Shown here in pieces: positions 18,475-27,827 of a DNA stretch of 64,000 nucleotides; positions within the stretch are counted from its first letter, which is position 1; every line of letters starts with the position of its first letter. The position numbers and the translations under genes are program-made. The notes under the pieces were generated by a model that worked only from the letters and a program-made list of their open reading frames with translations, made no database searches and was not told the origin of the DNA. This DNA comes from Nioella sp. MMSF_3534 (GTDB lineage Bacteria; Pseudomonadota; Alphaproteobacteria; Rhodobacterales; Rhodobacteraceae), in NCBI RefSeq assembly GCF_030732985.1, contig NZ_JASHJX010000020.1, positions 1 to 64,000 of the forward strand, given 5' to 3'.

Positions 18475-18913
18475 GCGATGCGCGCAGTCGCGACACGAAG
18501 AACCGGTCCCCATCAACGCCCAGCATCGTTTCCGCCTCGTCCCATGGCAGGAACACGGGCGTATGATGCGGCTCGGTCGGGTCTGACAGACGCGGCCCAA
18601 GCTGCGCGACATAGACCGTACACAGCTTCTGCGCCCAGATGTCGTAATCCGGCATATAGGTGAACCGGTGGAACATCCCCAACCGGCGGGGGGCATGAAT
18701 GCGATAGCCGGTTTCCTCGAACACCTCGCGATGCAGCGCCGCCAGGGGCGATTCGCCGGGGTCGATGCCACCACCGGGCAGTTGCAGTTCGGCCAGCGGC
18801 TTCTCCTGAAACGTGGCCAGAATCCCATCCCCTGTCAGGATCGCCGCATAAACCCCGCGCCGGGGAATATAGCGGCGGGCCAGGTCGGGTTGTTGGCCGA
18901 AACGTCGGTTCAT
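18464..18913 (-). CDS. Nudix hydrolase
   Basis: A 149-residue protein with a complete Nudix box (GGIDPGESPLAALHREVFEETGY, residues about 59-81, matching Gx5Ex7REVxEExGY). The substrate is unknown; small stand-alone Nudix enzymes often clean nucleotide diphosphate derivatives. The start at 18913 gives MNRRFGQQPDLARR; an in-frame ATG at 19138 would overlap the hslO start. It overlaps the end of the phosphatase gene by 11 bases, convergent. Confidence 0.88.
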   Translation of the reverse strand: MNRRFGQQPDLARRYIPRRGVYAAILTGDGILATFQEKPLAELQLPGGGIDPGESPLAALHREVFEETGYRIHAPRRLGMFHRFTYMPDYDIWAQKLCTVYVAQLGPRLSDPTEPHHTPVFLPWDEAETMLGVDGDRFFVSRLRASLRA

Positions 18914-19015
18914 CAGGGCTCTCCGGGCGGGCCAATGGCGGCTTATGGGTTGGCAAGGCGGTTGTTCCGCATATATGGGCGCGGTATGCCAGCCCACGTG
19001 GCGGAAGGAAAGACA

Positions 19016-20020
19016 ATGACCCTCAGCACCAAGATCGCCTGGGACGACACCGTCCTGCCGTTTCAGCTCGACCGTTCCGACATTCGCGGGCGGGTCGCAC
19101 GGCTTGATGGTACGATGGACCAGATCCTGTCGCAGCATAACTACCCGCGCGGGATCGAGGCGATGCTGGCTGAAATGGCGCTGCTGACCGCCCTGATTGG
19201 CCAGACCATCAAGCTGCGCTGGAAACTGTCCCTGCAGGTGCGCGGCGACGGTCCCCTGCGCATTCTGGCGACCGATATCTATGCCCCCGCGAAAGAGGGT
19301 GAGAAGGCGCAGATCCGCGCCTATGCCTCCTACGATCAGGAGAAATATGTCGAAGGCGCGGACCCGTTCGCGCAGATCGGCAAAGGCTATTTCGCGATCC
19401 TGATCGACCAGGGCAAGGGCAACACCCCTTATCAGGGCATCACACCCGTGGCCGGTGGCTCGCTTGCCGCCTGCGCCGAGGCCTATTTCGCCCAGTCCGA
19501 ACAGCTGCCCACCCGGTTCGCGCTATCCTATGGGCACAGCACGGAACCCGGCGGCCAAAGCGGCTGGCGCGCGGGTGGCGTGATGTTGCAGCACATGCCC
19601 AAGGCCAGCCCCCATGTAGCCGGTGAAGGCGGATCGGGCGAGGAAGGGCTTTTGTCGGCCACCGACCTGCTCGGCGATGACGACAGTGAAAACTGGAACC
19701 GCGCCAATATCCTGCTCGACACCGTCGAAGAGCTGGAGCTTGTGGGCCCCTCCGTATCCCCCACCGATCTGCTCCTTCGCCTCTTCCACGAGGAAGCGCC
19801 CCGGGTCTTCGATGCGATGCCCGTGTCCTTCGGCTGCACCTGTTCGGAAACCCGTGTGCGCGAAAGCCTGTCGATCTATTCGGCCAAGGACATCGCCCAT
19901 ATGACCAAGGATGATGGCCGCGTGACCGCCGATTGCCAGTTCTGCGGCGCGCATTACGATCTCGACCCGCTATCCCTGGGGTTCGAGGCCGTGAAGAACC
20001 CGGATGGCTCCGATATCTGA
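19016..20020 (+). CDS. hslO: Redox-regulated chaperone Hsp33
   Basis: A 334-residue Hsp33, a holdase activated by oxidative unfolding. The C-terminal zinc-switch cysteines are present as CTC (FGCTCSET) and CQFC (DCQFCGAHY), plus the core DIRGRVARLDGTMDQIL and AEMALLTALIGQTIKLRWKL. The ATG at 19016 has GGAAGGAA 6 bases upstream; the in-frame ATG at 18668 is not family-like. Its end overlaps the next Nudix gene by 17 bases. Confidence 0.95.
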   Translation: MTLSTKIAWDDTVLPFQLDRSDIRGRVARLDGTMDQILSQHNYPRGIEAMLAEMALLTALIGQTIKLRWKLSLQVRGDGPLRILATDIYAPAKEGEKAQIRAYASYDQEKYVEGADPFAQIGKGYFAILIDQGKGNTPYQGITPVAGGSLAACAEAYFAQSEQLPTRFALSYGHSTEPGGQSGWRAGGVMLQHMPKASPHVAGEGGSGEEGLLSATDLLGDDDSENWNRANILLDTVEELELVGPSVSPTDLLLRLFHEEAPRVFDAMPVSFGCTCSETRVRESLSIYSAKDIAHMTKDDGRVTADCQFCGAHYDLDPLSLGFEAVKNPDGSDI

Positions 20021-20606
20021 TCTGGCCCGCATAAGCCGGGCGCTGGCCGGGGCTGCCCCGGCCTCGTCGGACTATGACCTGAACCCAGGCATCGTGTTGC
20101 CCGAGGGTCGCAAGCTGAAACCCGCCGCCGTTCTGATGCCGATCATCGAGACCGACCGGGGCGCGCGGGTGATCCTGACGATGCGCTCGGCGCGGCTCAA
20201 GCATCATCCGGGCCAGATCGCCTTTCCCGGCGGGCGGATCGACGACACCGATGCTGATGCGGTGGCCGCCGCGCTGCGCGAAAGCCGGGAGGAGATCGGG
20301 CTGGACCCGTCGAATGTCGATATTCTGGGGCAGCTTTCCCCCCATGAGACCGTGACCAGCTATACCGTCACCCCCTTCGTGGGTCGCATCCGCACGCCGT
20401 TTACACCCGTGCCAGAGGCGGGCGAGGTGGCCGAGGTCTTCTCCGTCCCCCTGCCTTTCCTCATGAACCCCGCCAGCTACCGCACCGAACGCCGCCGCTG
20501 GCGAGGCGTCTGGCGGTCCTACTACGTCGCCCCCTACGGCCCTTACTACATCTGGGGCGCGACCGCGCGGATGCTGAAGGGGCTGGCCGATCGGGTGGCG
20601 TCATGA
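20004..20606 (+). CDS. Nudix CoA/nucleoside pyrophosphatase (NudL-like)
   Basis: A 200-residue Nudix protein of the CoA pyrophosphatase subgroup: the upstream HHPGQIAFPGGRIDDTD and the box extending to AALRESREEIGL match the UPF0035/NudL signature. It probably hydrolyses CoA or its derivatives. It sits between hslO (17-base overlap) and the CCA-type transferase (4-base overlap), so 19016-21757 reads as one operon. Confidence 0.87.
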   Translation: MAPISDLARISRALAGAAPASSDYDLNPGIVLPEGRKLKPAAVLMPIIETDRGARVILTMRSARLKHHPGQIAFPGGRIDDTDADAVAAALRESREEIGLDPSNVDILGQLSPHETVTSYTVTPFVGRIRTPFTPVPEAGEVAEVFSVPLPFLMNPASYRTERRRWRGVWRSYYVAPYGPYYIWGATARMLKGLADRVAS

Positions 20607-21757
20607 TCCTGAACACCGACTGGCTGCATCACCAAGGCACGCAAACCCTGTGCAAGGCGCTGGAGGCGGAGGGGTTTCACGCGCTCTTCGTCGGCGGCTG
20701 CGTCCGGAACGGGCTGCTTGGCCTGCCAACGGATGACATCGACATTTCAACCGACGCGCGCCCCGAACGGGTGATGCAGATCGCCGAGGCCAATGGGCTG
20801 AAGGCCGTGCCCACCGGCATCGACCATGGCACCGTGACCGTGATTGCCGATGGCCTGCCGCATGAGGTCACGACCTTCCGCCGCGACGTGGAAACCGATG
20901 GCCGCCGCGCGGTGATCGCCTTTGCCGACCGGGTGGAGGAAGACGCGATGCGGCGCGACTTCACCATGAACGCGCTCTATGCGGATGCCGAAGGCCGGGT
21001 GATCGACCCCCTGGGCAGCGGCGTTGCCGACCTGCGGGCGCGGCGGTTGCGATTCATCGGCGACCCGCATGACCGTATCCGCGAGGACTACCTTCGCATT
21101 CTGCGCTTCTTCCGCTTTCATGCCCATTACGGCGATCAGGCCGCGGGGCTGGACGCCGATGGCCTTGCTGCCTGCGCCGAAATGGCCGATGGCATCGACC
21201 ACCTGTCGCGCGAACGGATCGGGCACGAGATGCGCAAACTGCTGCGCGCCGCCGATCCCGCGCCCTCTGTTGCCGCCATGGCGCAAGCGGGTATCCTGCG
21301 CCATGCCTTGCCGGGGGCCGATGCCAGGGCGCTGCCGATCCTCGTTCATGCCGAGGCCGATCTGGGCGTCCCCCCCGATTATTGCCGCCGCCTGGCCGCA
21401 ATCGGCGGCGAGACCCCCGGCGATGCCCTGCGCCTGTCCAAGGCGGACGCACGCCGGGTGCAGCTGCTGCGCGATGCGGTCGGGTCAGTGATGGGCGCGG
21501 GCGAGCTGGGGTACCGCGTGGGCTTCGACACCGCCCGCGACGTGCTGCTGTTGCGCGTGGCGCTGCTGGAAACGCCACTCGCGCAGTCGGAACTGGAGGC
21601 GGCACAATCCGCCGACGGGCTGCACCTGCCGGTAAAACCCGCCGACCTGATGGCGATCGGACTGCAAGGCCCCGCGCTTGGCGACCGGATGCGAGAGATC
21701 GAGGCGCGCTGGATTGCATCCGGCTTCACCCTCACCCGAGCGGAGCTCTTGCCTTGA
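20603..21757 (+). CDS. CCA-adding/poly(A) polymerase-type nucleotidyltransferase
   Basis: A 384-residue class II nucleotidyltransferase. The N-terminal head has LFVGGCVRNGLLG and the catalytic carboxylates DDIDISTDA (about residues 44-52), then the neck motif RRDFTMNALYAD and the RNA-binding ERIGHEMRKLL. Length and motifs fit the tRNA CCA-adding enzyme of alphaproteobacteria. Poly(A) polymerase activity cannot be excluded without the discriminating neck residues. It overlaps the Nudix gene by 4 bases. Confidence 0.88.
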   Translation: MILNTDWLHHQGTQTLCKALEAEGFHALFVGGCVRNGLLGLPTDDIDISTDARPERVMQIAEANGLKAVPTGIDHGTVTVIADGLPHEVTTFRRDVETDGRRAVIAFADRVEEDAMRRDFTMNALYADAEGRVIDPLGSGVADLRARRLRFIGDPHDRIREDYLRILRFFRFHAHYGDQAAGLDADGLAACAEMADGIDHLSRERIGHEMRKLLRAADPAPSVAAMAQAGILRHALPGADARALPILVHAEADLGVPPDYCRRLAAIGGETPGDALRLSKADARRVQLLRDAVGSVMGAGELGYRVGFDTARDVLLLRVALLETPLAQSELEAAQSADGLHLPVKPADLMAIGLQGPALGDRMREIEARWIASGFTLTRAELLP

Positions 21758-21809
21758 CAGCCCGCGCGCGCTGACGTCCTGTCTGCCGACCGCAATCAGG
21801 ACCAATCCC

Positions 21810-22388
21810 TTGGACCCGCTCTACGCCTTCGTTTTCGCCGGGCTCTTTTCACCCGGACCGAACGTGATCCTTCTGACCGCCTCCGGCGCGCGCTTCGGCT
21901 TTCGCGCGACGCTGCCGCATGTGTTCGGCGTGGCGGTTGGCGTGGGCGTCATCGCGGCGCTGATGGGTCTTGGGATCGGCACGTTGCTGCTGGCGCAACC
22001 GGCGCTGGCCTTCTCGTTGAAACTGATCGCAGCGGGTTGGATTCTGTGGATGGCCTACGCCCTGATCCGCAAGAGTGACCTGTCCGGCGGCAAGGCGGGG
22101 GAGCGGCCCTTTACCTTCTGGCAGGCAGTCCTCTTTCAATGGGTGAACCCCAAGATCTGGGCCGTGGCCCTGGCCGCCGCAGCAGGCTATGGCATCGGCC
22201 TCAGCCCCGCGGGCGAGGCACAGCGCCTTGCCACCGCATTCTCGGGCATCAACCTTTTCGTTTGCCTGTTCTGGAGCTTCGCAGGCTCGCTCCTCGCCCT
22301 GCTCCTGACCACCCCCCGTGCGTGGACGGTGTTCCGACTGTGCATGGGTGCAGCCCTCGCCGCCTCTGCCGTCATGGTCTTCCTGTAG
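21810..22388 (+). CDS. LysE/RhtB-family exporter
   Basis: A 192-residue membrane protein with about six helices. The N-terminal FVFAGLFSPGPNVILLTASG is the LysE-family signature, and QWVNPKIWAVALAAA the conserved second-half motif. It probably exports an amino acid or related small solute. The start is a TTG at 21810 with AGGA 8-9 bases upstream (family N-terminus MDPLYAF); no ATG gives a plausible N-terminus. Confidence 0.87.
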   Translation: MDPLYAFVFAGLFSPGPNVILLTASGARFGFRATLPHVFGVAVGVGVIAALMGLGIGTLLLAQPALAFSLKLIAAGWILWMAYALIRKSDLSGGKAGERPFTFWQAVLFQWVNPKIWAVALAAAAGYGIGLSPAGEAQRLATAFSGINLFVCLFWSFAGSLLALLLTTPRAWTVFRLCMGAALAASAVMVFL

Positions 22389-22437
22389 CGCGCGGGCTAT
22401 ATCTGCTCGGGACAGGACCCTTTTCAGACCGCGCTTG

Positions 22438-24282
22438 ATGTTTCGTTTCTTCGAAAACCTGGTCGACCCCTACACGGACTATCCCGAACGGGACAGCCCG
22501 CCCAACCGGCTGTGGCCGTTCCTGTGGGACTACTCGCAACCCTTCAAGCGGCTCTTCCTGATCACGGCGATCATGTCTGTCGTCGTGGCGGTGATGGAGA
22601 TCTGGCTGATCTCATACATGGGCCGTCTGGTGGACCTGCTGACCGGCGCGGACCCCGCGCAGTTCATCGGCGATCACGGGTGGGAACTGCTGGCCGTCGC
22701 GCTCTTCATCCTGTTCCTGCGCCCGATCCTGCACGGGCTTGACGTGGCGCTGCTCAACAACGGGATTCTCGTCAATTTCGGCACGCTCATCCGCTGGCGC
22801 GCGCATCGCCATGTGCTGCGCCAATCCGTGGGCTGGTTCGAGAATGACTTCGCAGGCCGCATCGCCAACCGGATCATGCAGGCCCCGCCCGCTGCGGGTG
22901 ACGCCGTCTTTCAGGTGTTCGACGCGATCACCTTTTCGCTGGCCTATCTGGTCGGCGCCGCCGTGCTGCTCGCCGATGCCGATCTGCGCCTTGTCCTGCC
23001 GCTGCTGATCTGGTTCGTCCTTTATGGGCTGCTTGTGCGCTGGACGATGCAGCGCGTGGGCCCGGCTTCCAAGGCCAGTTCCGACGCGCGGTCCATGACC
23101 ACGGGGCGCGTCGTCGACAGCTACACCAATATCCACTCGGTCAAGCTCTTCGCCCATCACGACAGTGAAATCAGCTACGCGAAAGAGGCGATCGAGCACA
23201 CCCGCCGCACCTTCGCCGCTGAAATGCGCATCTACACGATGATGGACGTGATGCTGACGGCGCTGAACGGCTTCCTTGTCGTGGCGGTCGTCGGATGGGC
23301 CGTGTGGCTGTGGATGCAGGGCACGGCCTCGGTGGGCATCGTGGCGGCGGCCACGGCGCTGACCCTGCGGCTCAATGCCATGACCGGCTGGATCATGTGG
23401 GCGCTCAGCACTTTCTTCCGCTCGCTCGGTGTGGTGTCGGAGGGCATGGAAACCATCGCCCAACCCATCACCCTGACCGACGCGCCGAACGCCAAGCCGC
23501 TGGAGTTGACACGCGGAGAGGTCCGCCTGGAAAAGCTGCGCCACCACTACGGACGTGGTTCCGGCGGGTTGCAGGACGTGACCCTGACCATTCAGCCGGG
23601 CGAAAAGGTGGGCCTGATCGGTCGCTCTGGCGCGGGGAAATCGACACTCGTCAAGCTGCTGCTCCGCTTCTACGACCCCGAGGGCGGGCAGGTCCTGATC
23701 GACGGACAGGACATCACGCAAGTCACGCAGGACAGCCTGCGCAGCCATATCGGCATGGTCCAGCAGGACAGTTCGCTTCTGCACCGGTCGGTGCGCGACA
23801 ATATCCTCTATGGTCGCCCCGATGCCAGTGAAGAGGACATGCTGCAAGCCGCCAAACGGGCCGAAGCGCATGAGTTCATTCTCGATCTGGAAGACCCGCA
23901 GGGCCGCAAGGGCTATGACGCCCATGTGGGCGAACGCGGCGTGAAACTGTCGGGCGGTCAGCGCCAGCGGGTGTCACTGGCCCGCGTGATCCTGAAGGAC
24001 GCGCCCATTCTGGTGCTGGACGAGGCCACAAGCGCGCTCGACTCAGAAGTCGAGGCCGCGATTCAGGACACGCTTTATGGCGTGATGGAGGGCAAGACCG
24101 TGATCGCCATTGCGCACCGGCTGTCCACCATCGCCCATATGGACCGGATCGTCGTGCTGGACGATGGCCATATCGTCGAAAACGGCACGCATGAGGAGCT
24201 TTTGGCGCTGAACGGCCTATATGCCGGCTTCTGGGCGCGCCAGTCGGGCGGGTTCATCGGGACAGAGGACGCCGCCGAATGA
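22438..24282 (+). CDS. ABC exporter half-transporter 1 (fused membrane/ATPase)
   Basis: A 614-residue type IV ABC half-transporter: six membrane helices (about 40-330) and an ATPase domain (about 375-600) with Walker A GRSGAGKST, signature LSGGQRQR, Walker B ILVLDEATSALD and the switch His in IAHRLST. The catalytic Glu is present. It overlaps the next, homologous half-transporter by 4 bases, so they probably form a heterodimer. The substrate is unknown (lipid, peptide or drug exporters share this plan). The ATG at 22438 is chosen over 22318, which overlaps the LysE gene. Confidence 0.9.
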   Translation: MFRFFENLVDPYTDYPERDSPPNRLWPFLWDYSQPFKRLFLITAIMSVVVAVMEIWLISYMGRLVDLLTGADPAQFIGDHGWELLAVALFILFLRPILHGLDVALLNNGILVNFGTLIRWRAHRHVLRQSVGWFENDFAGRIANRIMQAPPAAGDAVFQVFDAITFSLAYLVGAAVLLADADLRLVLPLLIWFVLYGLLVRWTMQRVGPASKASSDARSMTTGRVVDSYTNIHSVKLFAHHDSEISYAKEAIEHTRRTFAAEMRIYTMMDVMLTALNGFLVVAVVGWAVWLWMQGTASVGIVAAATALTLRLNAMTGWIMWALSTFFRSLGVVSEGMETIAQPITLTDAPNAKPLELTRGEVRLEKLRHHYGRGSGGLQDVTLTIQPGEKVGLIGRSGAGKSTLVKLLLRFYDPEGGQVLIDGQDITQVTQDSLRSHIGMVQQDSSLLHRSVRDNILYGRPDASEEDMLQAAKRAEAHEFILDLEDPQGRKGYDAHVGERGVKLSGGQRQRVSLARVILKDAPILVLDEATSALDSEVEAAIQDTLYGVMEGKTVIAIAHRLSTIAHMDRIVVLDDGHIVENGTHEELLALNGLYAGFWARQSGGFIGTEDAAE

Positions 24283-26117
24283 TGAACCGCCTTGCCAACC
24301 TGATCGACGCCTTCCGCCCTGCGGACGGCCCGCCGCCAAACAAGCTGCTGGCGTTCTTCAACTGGTGCCTCAAGGGCGCGTGGCCGGTGCTGATCGGGGC
24401 CGCACTGGTCTCGGGCCTTGCTGGCATGTTCGAGGTGGGCTCCGCCGTGGTTCTGGGCCTTGTCGTCGATGCCGCCAGCACCACCGACCCCGCCACGATG
24501 ATCCAGACCCACTGGCATATCCTGTTGGCCGGGATCGCCTTCTTCCTTGTCCTGCGCCCGCTGGCTTTCGCCGCCTCTTCCGCCGCCAGCACCCTTGTCG
24601 TCGGCCCCGCCGTCAACGTGCTGGTGTTGCAACGGCTCAATCGTCACACGCTTGGCCAGTCCGTCACCTTCTTCGACGACGATTTCGCAGGCCGCATCGC
24701 GCAGAAACAGATGCAGACCGCCAGCGCCGTGACCAATGTGGTGACCGAATTCGTGAACGTCGTGGCCTTTGCGCTGGCGTCTCTTGTCGGCTCGCTCCTG
24801 CTGCTCATCACCATCGACGGACGCATGGCGATTGCGCTGTTTATCTGGCTCATCGCCTATTTCGCGACGATCAGCTTCTTCCTGCCGCGCGTGCGGAAAC
24901 TGTCCAAGGCACGGGCGGGCGCACGGGCTGCTGTCTCAGGCCAGGTCGTCGACACGATCACCAACATCAAAACCGTCAAGCTCTTCGCCCACCACGCGTT
25001 CGAGGACCGCTCAGCCTTAAACGCCATGGAAAAATTCCGCGAAAAGGCCATTGGCTTCGGGCGCATCTCGGCCAGCTTCCGGCTGGCCCTGATGACGGTT
25101 GCGGGTGCGCTGCCTGTGATCCTGATTGGCGGCACGGTCTGGCTCTGGACCCAGGGTATCGCCAGCACCGGCGATATCGCCGCCACCGGCGCCGTGTCGA
25201 TCCGCATCGCGCAAATGACGGGTTGGGTCAGTTTCGTTCTGATGGCGATCTATTCCAATCTGGGCGAGGTCGAGGACGGGATGAACACGCTTTCGCCCCC
25301 GCACACGCTGACCGACCATGACGATGCGCTGGAGGTGGAACGCGCCGACGGCCATCTGCAGTTCAGCGATGTCAGCTTCGCCTATGGTCGCGAAGAGGGC
25401 GGCGTGACCGGCCTGTCCCTTGATGTGCATCCCGGCGAAAAACTGGGCATCGTCGGCGCCTCGGGCGCGGGCAAATCCACACTGGTCGCCCTGCTGCTGC
25501 GGCTCTACGACGCCGAAGAGGGTCAGGTGCTGCTCGATGGCTGCGATGTGCGCGACCTGACGCAGGAAAGCCTGCGCCGCCAGATCGCCATGGTCACGCA
25601 GGAAACCGCGATGTTCAACCGATCTGCCCGCGACAACATTCTCTATGGCCGCCCCGGCGCGCATGAAGATGAGATGATCGACGCCGCCAAGCGGGCCGAG
25701 GCGCATGAGTTCATCCTCGGGCTAGAGGATCACATGGGCCGCACCGGCTATGACGCCTATCTTGGTGAACGCGGCGTGAAACTGTCGGGTGGCCAGCGCC
25801 AGCGCATCGCGCTGGCCCGTGCCTTCCTGAAGGACGCCCCGGTTCTGGTGCTGGACGAGGCCACCAGCGCGCTCGACTCAGAAGTCGAGGCTGCAATTCA
25901 GGACACGCTTGGCGACGTCATGGAAGGCAAGACCGTCATCGCCATCGCGCACCGCCTGTCCACCATCGCCCAGATGGACCGCATCATCGTGCTGGATCAG
26001 GGCCGTGTCGTGGAAGAGGGCTCTCACGACGCGCTGCTTGACGCAGGCGGCCTCTATGCGCGCTATTGGAACCGTCAGTCGGGCGGCTTCATCGGGATTC
26101 AGGAAGCCGCCGAGTAG
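24279..26117 (+). CDS. ABC exporter half-transporter 2 (fused membrane/ATPase)
   Basis: A 612-residue paralogue of its neighbour with the same layout. Shared stretches include TVKLFAHH in the coupling region and a nearly identical ATPase end (EAAIQDTL, GKTVIAIAHRLSTIA, RQSGGFIG). Walker A GASGAGKST, LSGGQRQR and VLVLDEATSALD are intact, so both ATP sites look competent, unlike degenerate-site heterodimers. The ATGA overlap with the first gene implies equal production. Confidence 0.9.
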   Translation: MMNRLANLIDAFRPADGPPPNKLLAFFNWCLKGAWPVLIGAALVSGLAGMFEVGSAVVLGLVVDAASTTDPATMIQTHWHILLAGIAFFLVLRPLAFAASSAASTLVVGPAVNVLVLQRLNRHTLGQSVTFFDDDFAGRIAQKQMQTASAVTNVVTEFVNVVAFALASLVGSLLLLITIDGRMAIALFIWLIAYFATISFFLPRVRKLSKARAGARAAVSGQVVDTITNIKTVKLFAHHAFEDRSALNAMEKFREKAIGFGRISASFRLALMTVAGALPVILIGGTVWLWTQGIASTGDIAATGAVSIRIAQMTGWVSFVLMAIYSNLGEVEDGMNTLSPPHTLTDHDDALEVERADGHLQFSDVSFAYGREEGGVTGLSLDVHPGEKLGIVGASGAGKSTLVALLLRLYDAEEGQVLLDGCDVRDLTQESLRRQIAMVTQETAMFNRSARDNILYGRPGAHEDEMIDAAKRAEAHEFILGLEDHMGRTGYDAYLGERGVKLSGGQRQRIALARAFLKDAPVLVLDEATSALDSEVEAAIQDTLGDVMEGKTVIAIAHRLSTIAQMDRIIVLDQGRVVEEGSHDALLDAGGLYARYWNRQSGGFIGIQEAAE

Positions 26118-26128
26118 GAGGTGCGCCC

Positions 26129-26551
26129 ATGGATCTTGAAACCGTCCCGGCAGAGGACTTCGGCCGCAGCCTGACCGGCATCGGCGTCAATCTTCTGACC
26201 CCGAATGTGCGCGCGCTGGCCGCGTTCCTTGAAGATATCTTCGGCCTGACCGCACACCGCCTGTCCGACGATTTCGCCATTGTCCGTCACGGCGAGATAA
26301 TGATGCAGCTGCATTCCGACGGCACCTATCACAGCCACCCATTGCTCGGTCTTGTGCCCGAAACGCCGCCACGCGGAGCGGGCGTGCAGCTCTACCTCTT
26401 CGGAATCGACCCCGACGACGCCGTGGCAAAAGCCGAAGCCGCCGGCCACATGGTGCTCGAATCCCCCGCCGACAAACCCCACGGCCTGCGCGAGGGCACG
26501 ATCCTCAGCCCCGAAGGCTACGCCTTCAGCCCCGCGATCCCCAAGGCGTAA
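26129..26551 (+). CDS. VOC (glyoxalase/bleomycin-resistance) family protein
   Basis: A 140-residue single-module VOC protein: an N-terminal strand GVNLLTPNVRALAAFLEDIFGL, then VRHGEIMMQLHSDG and the closing KPHGLREGTILSPEGYAF. A strong AGGAGGTG at 26116-26123 precedes the ATG. The function is not predictable at this level; VOC proteins include dioxygenases, isomerases and resistance proteins. It follows the ABC pair after 11 bases and is probably co-transcribed. Confidence 0.82.
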   Translation: MDLETVPAEDFGRSLTGIGVNLLTPNVRALAAFLEDIFGLTAHRLSDDFAIVRHGEIMMQLHSDGTYHSHPLLGLVPETPPRGAGVQLYLFGIDPDDAVAKAEAAGHMVLESPADKPHGLREGTILSPEGYAFSPAIPKA

Positions 26552-26590
26552 CCGCTTCCCGCCGGGACGAATCCACGCTATGCGCTGCCC

Positions 26591-27805
26591 ATGGAAATCA
26601 CGATTCAAAGACTGGGCCACAAGGGCGACGGCATTGCCGAGGGCCCGCTGCTCGCGCCCCTGACCCTGCCCGGCGAGGTCGTCGAGGGCACGGTCGACGC
26701 TGGCCGCATGGACGCCCCCCGCATCCTCACCCCCTCGCCTGATCGGGTGAAAGCCCCCTGCGCCCATTTCCGCCAATGCGGCGGCTGCGCGCTGCAACAC
26801 GCCTCGGACAGCTTCCTCGCCCGCTGGAAACAGCAGGTCGTGGAAACCGCCCTTTCCGCGCAGGGCCTGACCACCAAGTTCCGCCCCATCCACGTCTCGC
26901 CGCCCCGCAGCCGCCGCCGCGCCACTCTCGCGGGCACCCGCACCAAGAAAGGCGCGCTTGTGGGCTTCCATGCCCGCCGGTCCGACACGATAGTACCAAT
27001 CACCGACTGCCACGTGCTGCACCCCGACCTGATGGCCGTGCTGCCCGCGCTGGAACAGATCACCCGAATGGGCGGCTCGCGCAGCGCCACGCTGGCCTTC
27101 GCGCTCACCCGCTCTGACGCAGGCATCGACTGTGCCGTCACCGGCGGCAAACCGCTGGACGAGGCGCTGCGCATGGCGCTGCCGCAATTCCTGCGCCAGT
27201 TCGCCCGCCTGACCTGGGACGATGAAACCGTCTTCACCGAGACACCCCCGGTTCAGCATTTCGGCACCGTCGCCGTCACCCCGCCCCCCGGCGCCTTCCT
27301 GCAAGCGACGCCCGACGGCGAGGCCACGCTCGTCGCGGCCATGATCGAAGCCACGACAGGCGCAAAGCACATCGTCGATCTCTTCTGTGGCTCCGGCACC
27401 TTCAGCTTCCCGCTGGCTGCACGCACCCCTGTGCATGCCGTCGAAGGCGACCGCGCCATGATCGCCGCGCTCGACCATGCCACCCGCCACGCCACCGGCA
27501 TCAAGAAGGTCACCAGCGAGGTGCGAGACCTCTTCCGCCGTCCGCTGATGTCCGAGGATCTCGCCCTCTATGACGCCGCCGTGATCGACCCGCCCCGCGC
27601 GGGGGCCGAGGCGCAGGTGCGCGAACTGGCGGCGTCAGGCATCGCGAAGATCGGCTTCGTCTCCTGCAACCCCGTCACCTTCGCCCGCGACGCGAAAACG
27701 CTCACCGATGCAGGCTACAGCCTCGATTGGGTGCAAGTGGTCGACCAGTTCCGCTGGAGCCCCCATGTGGAACTTGCCGCCAGCTTCACCCGCGCACATA
27801 TGTAA
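26591..27805 (+). CDS. TrmA/RlmD-type RNA 5-methyluridine methyltransferase
   Basis: A 404-residue methyltransferase. An N-terminal TRAM-like part comes first. Cys57, Cys63, Cys66 (APCAHFRQCGGCALQH) and a downstream Cys in ITDCHVL are the expected [4Fe-4S] ligands of the RlmC/RlmD subgroup. The SAM motif is VDLFCGSGTFSFPLA and the catalytic-Cys motif VSCNPVTFARD. It probably methylates a uridine in 23S rRNA; the exact position cannot be read. Confidence 0.92.
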   Translation: MEITIQRLGHKGDGIAEGPLLAPLTLPGEVVEGTVDAGRMDAPRILTPSPDRVKAPCAHFRQCGGCALQHASDSFLARWKQQVVETALSAQGLTTKFRPIHVSPPRSRRRATLAGTRTKKGALVGFHARRSDTIVPITDCHVLHPDLMAVLPALEQITRMGGSRSATLAFALTRSDAGIDCAVTGGKPLDEALRMALPQFLRQFARLTWDDETVFTETPPVQHFGTVAVTPPPGAFLQATPDGEATLVAAMIEATTGAKHIVDLFCGSGTFSFPLAARTPVHAVEGDRAMIAALDHATRHATGIKKVTSEVRDLFRRPLMSEDLALYDAAVIDPPRAGAEAQVRELAASGIAKIGFVSCNPVTFARDAKTLTDAGYSLDWVQVVDQFRWSPHVELAASFTRAHM

Positions 27806-27827
27806 GCCCGAACAGGGGAGGTCTCGA